DNA of 64,000 bases from the NCBI RefSeq assembly GCF_042666655.1, contig NZ_JBHTDE010000001.1, positions 744,001 through 808,000 on the forward strand, in the 5' to 3' direction. A model generated the notes under the pieces. That model was not told where the DNA came from, ran no database searches, and saw only the letters and a program-made list of their open reading frames with translations. Below are positions 58,779 through 64,000 of this stretch, piece after piece (position 1 is the first letter of the stretch; every line of letters starts with the position of its first letter). This stretch comes from Paracraurococcus sp042666655. GTDB taxonomy: Bacteria; Pseudomonadota; Alphaproteobacteria; Acetobacterales; Acetobacteraceae. A program made the translations under genes and the position numbers.

Positions 58779-61013
58779 ATGCTCACCCACCCGGGAAAGC
58801 ACCGCGGTATGAAAGACACGCCCACCGTGTCGGCTAGGACACGCGTATCCGTATTGCTGCCCCTGCCACTGGCCGGGGCTTACGACTATGCAGTGCCTGC
58901 TTCCATGGCACTCCGTACAGGGGAATTCGTCTCCGTTCCGCTCAACCAAAGAGAAGTAATGGGTGTGGTCTGGGACGCCCCGGAGGCGACCGAGGCCAAG
59001 CCGGTGCCGGACCGGCGGTTGCGGCCGGTCGCCTCGGTCCTGCCGGCGCCGCCGATGACCGCCAGCCTGCGCCGCTTCATCGATTGGGTGGCGGCCTATA
59101 CGCTCAGCCCGCCCGGTGCCGTGCTGCGCATGGCGATGAGCGTCCCGGGCGCGCTCGAGCCGCCGGCGCCGCAGGCCGGCTGGACGCTGGCGCCGCCCGG
59201 CAACAGCCGGCCGCGCATCACCCCGGAACGCCAGCGGGTGCTGGATGTGCTGCGCATGGGGGAGGTGCATGCCGGCGCCCTGCTGGCCCAGGCGGCCGGC
59301 GTCTCGCTCGGCGTGCTGCGCGGCATGGCGGAGAACGGGCTGCTGCGCCCGGCCCTGCTGCCGCATCCCAGCCGCTTCGCCCGGCCCGATCCGGCGCATC
59401 CCGGCCCGGCACTGGGTCCCGTCCAGGCCGCCGCCGGCGCCGCGTTGCGGGAACGGGTGGCGGCGCACCGCTTCGGCGTGACGCTGCTGACCGGGGTCAC
59501 CGGGTCCGGCAAGACCGAGGTCTATTTGGACGCGGTGGCGGAATGCCTGGCCGCCGGCCGGCAGGCCCTGGTGCTGCTGCCGGAAATCGCGCTGTCGGCC
59601 CAGTGGCTGGAGCGGTTCGAGAAGCGCTTCGGCGTGGCGCCGGCGCTGTGGCATTCCGAGATTACCGCCCGCACCCGGCGCGACACCTGGCGGGCGGTGG
59701 CGGAGGGTGCGGCGCCGGTGGTGGTCGGCGCCCGCAGCGCGCTGTTCCTGCCCTTCCCGGAACTCGGCCTGATCGTGGTCGACGAGGAGCACGAGACCGC
59801 CTTCAAGCAGGAGGAGGGCGTGGTCTACCACGCCCGCGACATGGCGGTGGTCCGTGCCCGGCTGGCCCAGGCCGCCTGCGTGCTGGTCTCCGCCACGCCG
59901 AGCCTGGAGAGCCTGACCAATGTCGAGGCGGGCCGCTACCAGGCGCTCGACCTGCCGGAGCGCCATGGCGGCGCCACCCTGCCGGCGGTCGAGGTGATCG
60001 ACCTGCGCCGCACCCCACCCGAGCGCGGCCGCTTCCTGGCGCCGCCGCTGGTCGAGGCGGTGACCGCGACGATCGAGCGGGGGGAGCAGGCGATGCTGTT
60101 CCTCAACCGCCGCGGCTATGCCCCGCTGACCCTCTGCCGGCATTGCGGCCACCGCATGCGCTGCCCGAACTGCACGGCCTGGCTGGTCGAGCACCGCGCC
60201 AAGCGCCTGCTGCAATGCCACCATTGCGGCCATGCCGAACCCCCGCCCGCCGAATGCCCCGAATGCGGCACCGCCAACAGCCTGACGGCGGTCGGCCCCG
60301 GGGTGGAGCGTGTCATGGAGGAAGCGACCGCGCTTTGGCCTGACGCAAGGCGGCTGGTCATGGCCTCCGATACCCTGCCGGGTCCCGCCGCTGCAGCCGA
60401 GGCGGCGCGCGCCATCCAGGACCGCGAGGTGGACCTGATCATCGGCACCCAGATCGTCGCCAAGGGCTGGCATTTCCCGCACCTCACTTTGGTCGGCGTG
60501 GTGGATGCCGATCTCGGCCTGGCCGGCGGCGACCTGCGGGCGGCGGAGCGCACGGTGCAGCTGCTGCACCAGGTCGCCGGCCGTGCCGGGCGGGCGGAGG
60601 CGCCGGGCCGGGTGCTGCTGCAGAGCTTCTCGCCCGAGCACCCGGTGATGCAGGCGCTGATCTCCGGCGACCTCGCCGGCTTCATGCAGGAGGAGGCGGC
60701 GATGCGCCGGCCCGGCCATTGGCCGCCCTTCGGCCGGCTGGCGGCGCTGATCGTCTCGGCCGAGGACGAGCGCGAGGCCGACCGCACCGCGCGCGACCTC
60801 GGCCTGGCGGCGCCGGGCGGGGAGGGGGTGCAGGTGCTGGGCCCGGCGCCGGCGCCGCTCGCTTTGCTGCGCGGCCGCCATCGCCGCCGGCTGCTGCTGA
60901 AGACCAGGCGCGACATCGCGGTGCAGCCGATATTGCGGGAATGGCTGGCGCGGGTGCCGGTCCCGAGCCATGTCCGGGTGCAGGTGGATGTGGACCCGGT
61001 GGGGTTCCTCTGA
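58779..61013 (+). CDS. priA: Primosomal replication protein N' (PriA helicase)
   Basis: A 744-residue helicase restarting stalled forks. The DNA-binding N-terminal domain begins RVSVLLPLPLAGAYDYAVP, then the helicase core with Walker A GVTGSGKTE, the DEEH box in VVDEEHETAFKQEEG and VSATPSLES. The zinc-binding insertion has paired cysteines: CRHCGHRMRCPNC and CHHCGHAEPPPAECPECG. The start at 58779 has AGGA 6 nt upstream; an ATG at 58809 is possible. Length is normal. Family II repeat copy 2 begins directly after the stop. Confidence 0.95.
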   Translation: MLTHPGKHRGMKDTPTVSARTRVSVLLPLPLAGAYDYAVPASMALRTGEFVSVPLNQREVMGVVWDAPEATEAKPVPDRRLRPVASVLPAPPMTASLRRFIDWVAAYTLSPPGAVLRMAMSVPGALEPPAPQAGWTLAPPGNSRPRITPERQRVLDVLRMGEVHAGALLAQAAGVSLGVLRGMAENGLLRPALLPHPSRFARPDPAHPGPALGPVQAAAGAALRERVAAHRFGVTLLTGVTGSGKTEVYLDAVAECLAAGRQALVLLPEIALSAQWLERFEKRFGVAPALWHSEITARTRRDTWRAVAEGAAPVVVGARSALFLPFPELGLIVVDEEHETAFKQEEGVVYHARDMAVVRARLAQAACVLVSATPSLESLTNVEAGRYQALDLPERHGGATLPAVEVIDLRRTPPERGRFLAPPLVEAVTATIERGEQAMLFLNRRGYAPLTLCRHCGHRMRCPNCTAWLVEHRAKRLLQCHHCGHAEPPPAECPECGTANSLTAVGPGVERVMEEATALWPDARRLVMASDTLPGPAAAAEAARAIQDREVDLIIGTQIVAKGWHFPHLTLVGVVDADLGLAGGDLRAAERTVQLLHQVAGRAGRAEAPGRVLLQSFSPEHPVMQALISGDLAGFMQEEAAMRRPGHWPPFGRLAALIVSAEDEREADRTARDLGLAAPGGEGVQVLGPAPAPLALLRGRHRRRLLLKTRRDIAVQPILREWLARVPVPSHVRVQVDVDPVGFL

Positions 61014-61118
61014 GCTACAGCGGTTTGCGTTCGAAGGTGAACGCGGCACCGCTGTATCTCTTTGTCTTAAGAGCAGATTCACGCGTCCCGGCGTTCACGC
61101 CCGGCCGCGATCTTTTCT
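61014..61118. repeat. Dispersed intergenic repeat, family II, copy 2
   Basis: 105 nt starting at the base after the priA stop codon. It begins GCTACAGCGGTTTGCGTTCG and folds into a nested hairpin with perfect arms CAGCGGT/ACCGCTG and GCGTTC/GAACGC. It ends GTTCACGCCCGGCCGCGATC then TTTTCT. Length and block order are the same as copy 1 at 21824-21928; the middle is more diverged. The trailing T run makes it a possible terminator for priA. Confidence 0.7.
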
Positions 61119-61143
61119 GGGCTGCGACGCGGGAGGGTGAGCG

Positions 61144-61620
61144 ATGCCCGACGACCTCTACGACACCGACATACTCGCCTGGTCGCAGGCCCAGGCGGAC
61201 CGCCTGCGCCGTGTCGCGGCCGGGGAGCGGGTGAACGACCTCGACTGGGCGCATGAGGTCGAGGATGTGGGGAAGTCCGAGCTGCGCGCCATCACCTCCA
61301 ACCTGCGCACCGCGAACGCCCATGCGCTGAAGGCCGGCGCCTGGCCCGACAACATCGCGGTGGACCATTGGAAGGGCGAGGTCGCAACCTTCCTGGCGAA
61401 TGCCCGGGACCGCTTCGAGCCGGGCATGCAGCAGCATGTGGACCCGGCGATCCTCTATGCCGATGCATTGGCCGACGTCCTGTCGATCGGCACGATGGGT
61501 GGTCGGGAAGCGCTACCCTTGCCCGAGGCGGTGCCACTGACCAACGCCGAGTTGCGTGACCGTCGCTTCGGCGCCGCGCTGCTGCTCGACCGCATCCGCG
61601 CGGCGCCGGCCGCACCCTAA
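61144..61620 (+). CDS. DUF29 family protein, second copy
   Basis: A 158-residue protein with the DUF29 N-terminus: DLYDTDILAWSQAQADRLRR then VNDLDWAHEVEDVGKSE. It is closely similar in its first 45 residues to the product at 49615-50070 and diverges after that. GGAGG lies about 8 nt before the ATG at 61144. Function unknown. Its stop overlaps the end of the convergent MFS gene by 3 nt. Confidence 0.86.
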   Translation: MPDDLYDTDILAWSQAQADRLRRVAAGERVNDLDWAHEVEDVGKSELRAITSNLRTANAHALKAGAWPDNIAVDHWKGEVATFLANARDRFEPGMQQHVDPAILYADALADVLSIGTMGGREALPLPEAVPLTNAELRDRRFGAALLLDRIRAAPAAP

Positions 61621-62840
61621 CGCCGAGCGGCAGTCGCGCTGCGCCGCCCCAGCAGTAGCACCCAGGCCGCCACCAATTGCAGCCCCGCCGCCAGGGCGGG
61701 CGGCGCCGCGGCGCCCCAGCCCTGCAGCGCCGCGCCGAAGATCGCCGGGCCGAAGGCGTAGAAGGCCTGGTTCACCGCGGTCAGCAGGGCGAGCACCGCG
61801 GCCACCTGCTCGGCCGGCCATTCCGCCTGGGCGATCAGCGGCGGCAGCGACAGTAGGTTGCCGATCCCGAGGCCGAACAGCAGCACGCCCACGACCAGCG
61901 CCACCGCGCCGTCGCCGGCCAGGACCAGCACCAGGCAGCCCGCCGCCTGCAGCAGGAAGTTGGCGCTGCCGGCCAGCCGCCGGTCCAGCCCGGGCGGCAA
62001 GGCCACCCCCACCACGGTCCGGCCGACCACGGCGCAGGCGGTCGCCAGGCTCATCGCCACGCCCGCCCCGGCCTCCCCCAGCGCCGGGGCCAGGATGGAG
62101 AACAGCGTGGTCAGCAGCCCCATCTGCGCAACGAGCCCGAGGGCGAAGGCCAGCGACAGGCTGCGGAACGGCCCCTGCCGCCAGAGCGGCCCGGCCGGCG
62201 CGGCGAGCGGGCGCGCAGGCGGCGGCCCCGCCGCGCCATCCGGGTAGAGCCCCATCGCCGCCGGAGTCGCGCCCAGCCAACGCCCGGCCAGCACCCAGCC
62301 GACGGCGGCAACCAGCAGCGCCACCCAGGCGGAGGCGCCGGCGAAGCCGCAGGCGGCGATCAGCGCCGCCCAGAAGGGGGTGAACAGCACCCCGCCGAAG
62401 CTGGCGCCATTGAAGGCCATGGACAAGGCGGCGCCGCGGCGGCGGTCGAACCAGGGTGCCACCATGGCATTGATGGCGACGCCGCTGGTCAGCGCCCAGC
62501 CGAGCGCGGTCAGCAGCGCCGCCGGCAGCATCTGCCAGGGCGCCGTCGCATGGCCCCAGGCCAGTGCGCCGGCGGCGCAGGCCAGCAGCCCGGTGCGCGT
62601 CACCGCGACCAGCCCGAAGCGCCGGTGCAGCCCCGGCAGCCGGGTGACGATCGCGCCGCTGGCCAGGAAATGCAGGGTAATCGCCGCCGAGATCAGGGAC
62701 AGCGGCCAGCCCTCGCGCGCATGCAGCGCATGCAGGTAGACCGAGGGTCCGTAGAAATTGATTCCCCAGCTGAACACCGCGACCACGAAGGCCGCCGCGA
62801 CCACCTGCCAGCCGAAGAAGACCCCCGCGCGCTGCGCCAT
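61617..62840 (-). CDS. MFS transporter
   Basis: 407 residues from the ATG at 62840, with GGAGGA about 10 nt upstream. Twelve hydrophobic segments are present. The start FFGWQVVAAAFVVAVFSWGI followed by YGPSVYLHALHAREGWPLSL is typical of the monocarboxylate/oxalate-formate-like MFS group. The loop between segments 2 and 3 has a TRLPGLHRRFG motif in place of the usual GxxxDRxGRR. The substrate is probably a small carboxylate; this is inferred. It is divergent from the ATP synthase operon. Confidence 0.85.
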   Translation of the reverse strand: MAQRAGVFFGWQVVAAAFVVAVFSWGINFYGPSVYLHALHAREGWPLSLISAAITLHFLASGAIVTRLPGLHRRFGLVAVTRTGLLACAAGALAWGHATAPWQMLPAALLTALGWALTSGVAINAMVAPWFDRRRGAALSMAFNGASFGGVLFTPFWAALIAACGFAGASAWVALLVAAVGWVLAGRWLGATPAAMGLYPDGAAGPPPARPLAAPAGPLWRQGPFRSLSLAFALGLVAQMGLLTTLFSILAPALGEAGAGVAMSLATACAVVGRTVVGVALPPGLDRRLAGSANFLLQAAGCLVLVLAGDGAVALVVGVLLFGLGIGNLLSLPPLIAQAEWPAEQVAAVLALLTAVNQAFYAFGPAIFGAALQGWGAAAPPALAAGLQLVAAWVLLLGRRSATAARR

Positions 62841-63054
62841 GTTTCGGCGATCCTCCCCACCCGTTCCGGCCCTGATTCGCGGCGAAGCCTGACACGGCCG
62901 CGGCTTTCCCGGCTTCGTCGCGGGGCGAATTGACCCGGCCCGGCCAGATTGCGGGGGCGTGAACCCCATGGTAAAGGCCTCGCGCCGCACCGGTTGTGAA
63001 GCTTGGTGGCGGACCCGCGCACGCGCACCTTCAGGAACAGGACCGGGAAAGCCC

Positions 63055-63648
63055 GTGGCCTCCGCCGAGACCATTTCCGCCTCTGCGTCCAACCCATCCG
63101 GCCTGGCCGGGCGCTATGCGCTCGCCTTGCTGGGTCTCGCGGATGACCGTCGCCAGACGGATCCCGGGACGGTGGACCGCATCGCCGCCGACCTCGAACG
63201 CCTCTTCGCGCTGTGGCGCGACGACGAGGGTTTCCGCGCCTTCGTCGCCGATCCCCGGCTCGACAGCGTGTCGCAGAAGAAGGGCGCCTTCGCCGTTCTC
63301 GACCGCGTCGGGATCGGCGCCGAGGTCCGCAACCTTATCGGCGTGCTGATCGCCAACCGCCGGCTCGGCCGCCTGCCGGAGGTCGCGCAGGCCTTCGGGA
63401 CGCTGCTCGCGGCGCGGCGTGGCCAGCAGCTCGCCCAGGTCACCAGCGCGCATCCGCTGAGCGACACGCAGCGCGCCCAGCTCAGTGCGCGGCTGACCGA
63501 AGCCGGCTTCTCCGGCGTCAAGCTTTCGGAGCAGGTGGATCCCACGATCCTCGGCGGACTGATCCTGCGGATCGGCTCCCGGCTCTATGACAACAGCATC
63601 AAATCCAAGCTGCAGCGACTGCAGTACGCTATGAAGGGGGCCGCCTGA
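63055..63648 (+). CDS. atpH: F1 ATP synthase subunit delta
   Basis: 197 residues from a GTG at 63055 with GGGAAAG just upstream; the frame opens earlier at 62959 but that extension has no family similarity. Delta-subunit features: GLAGRYALALLGLADD at the N-terminus, FVADPRLDSVSQKKGAFAVL, LIGVLIANRRLGRLPEV, and the conserved C-terminal VDPTILGGLILRIGSRLYD. It forms the peripheral stalk joint on F1. It is followed by atpA after 2 nt, the usual order atpHAGDC in alphaproteobacteria. The 214 nt before it should carry the operon promoter. Confidence 0.94.
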   Translation: MASAETISASASNPSGLAGRYALALLGLADDRRQTDPGTVDRIAADLERLFALWRDDEGFRAFVADPRLDSVSQKKGAFAVLDRVGIGAEVRNLIGVLIANRRLGRLPEVAQAFGTLLAARRGQQLAQVTSAHPLSDTQRAQLSARLTEAGFSGVKLSEQVDPTILGGLILRIGSRLYDNSIKSKLQRLQYAMKGAA

Positions 63649-63650
63649 CC

Positions 63651-64000
63651 ATGGACATCCGTCCCGCAGAGATCTCGGAAATCCTGAAGCGGCAGATCGC
63701 TGGCTTCGACACCGAGGCGAATGTGGCCGAAGTCGGCACCGTCCTCTCGGTCGGTGACGGCATCGCCCGCGTCTACGGCCTGCAGAACGTGATGGCCGGC
63801 GAGCTGGTGCTGTTCCCCAGCGCCGGCATCAAGGGCATGGCGCTGAACCTCGAGCACGACAACGTCGGCATCGTGATCTTCGGCGACGACCGCGGCGTCA
63901 AGGAAGGCGACACGGTCGAGCGCACCGGCGACATCGTCGACGTGCCGGCCGGCCGCGGCCTGCTCGGCCGCGTGGTCGACGGCCTCGGCAACCCGATCGA
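63651..64000 (+). CDS. atpA: F1 ATP synthase subunit alpha, 5' part
   Basis: The first 116 codons of the catalytic-ring alpha subunit; the gene runs past the end of the window. It begins MDIRPAEISEILKRQIAGF and has the beta-barrel domain with VGTVLSVGDGIARVYGLQNV, then GELVLFPSAGIKGMALNLE and GRGLLGRVVDGLGNPI leading into the nucleotide-binding domain. The ATG at 63651 follows the atpH stop by 2 nt. Confidence 0.97.
   Translation, partial: MDIRPAEISEILKRQIAGFDTEANVAEVGTVLSVGDGIARVYGLQNVMAGELVLFPSAGIKGMALNLEHDNVGIVIFGDDRGVKEGDTVERTGDIVDVPAGRGLLGRVVDGLGNPI

Noticed and set aside
58746..61082. A 778-codon open frame antisense to priA
   Set aside because: No family signature or ribosome site; priA is complete on the opposite strand.

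Overview
The window is about 70% GC, gene-dense DNA of an alphaproteobacterium, most likely an Acetobacteraceae relative such as Roseomonas. This is inferred from gene content: two Bug-type substrate-binding proteins, DUF484-xerC, dnaX-YbaB-recR with SRP RNA, atpH-atpA, two DUF29 proteins and an OprB-type porin. No tRNA, rRNA, CRISPR array, prophage or intact insertion sequence was seen. Most genes have clear GGAGG-type ribosome sites, and many neighbours are coupled through ATGA overlaps.

Region by region. 0.1-2.7 kb: two transglutaminase-like proteins and an N-formylglutamate amidohydrolase. 2.7-7.6 kb: an amino-acid-type binding protein and a sulfate ABC operon (binding protein, cysT, cysW, cysA), preceded by an AT-rich control region. 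7.9-9.0 kb: a phytanoyl-CoA dioxygenase family enzyme. 9.1-14.4 kb: an ABC-2 ATPase and permease of the type associated with PQQ-alcohol and lanthanide systems, separated by a TonB-dependent receptor and a TonB; I read this as a metal or metallophore uptake locus. 14.5-19.1 kb: DUF3297, purU, and an IlvD/Edd dehydratase-RraA-Bug operon that looks like sugar-acid catabolism. 19.4-31.1 kb: rpe and a heparinase-like protein, then an accessory stretch (three glycosyltransferases, porin, aldo/keto reductase, Bug protein), then purH and a beta-carbonic anhydrase. 31.2-38.0 kb: rmuC, a nucleoside transporter, DUF4336, two cupins, a class III aminotransferase coupled to an amino-acid binding protein, and csbD.

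38.5-45.9 kb is a surface-polysaccharide region: two pyruvyltransferase family proteins, a methyltransferase with an extra C-terminal domain, a GSCFA protein, and a roughly 630-codon gene broken by three frame changes and an amber codon. Its right part (43.4-46.4 kb) has visibly lower GC and looks recently acquired. 46.4-64 kb is mostly housekeeping: recR, ybaB, dnaX, SRP RNA, nudC, polA, tspO, xerC, DUF484, fsa, priA, an MFS transporter, and the start of the F1 ATP synthase operon (atpH, partial atpA).

Two dispersed intergenic repeat families run through the window. Family I has four copies of about 95-160 nt with hairpins (3.6, 31.1, 40.0 and 55.7 kb). Family II has two 105-nt copies plus a degenerate one (21.7-21.9 and 61.0 kb). 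They, the TonB/ABC locus and the broken polysaccharide gene are the least ordinary content.
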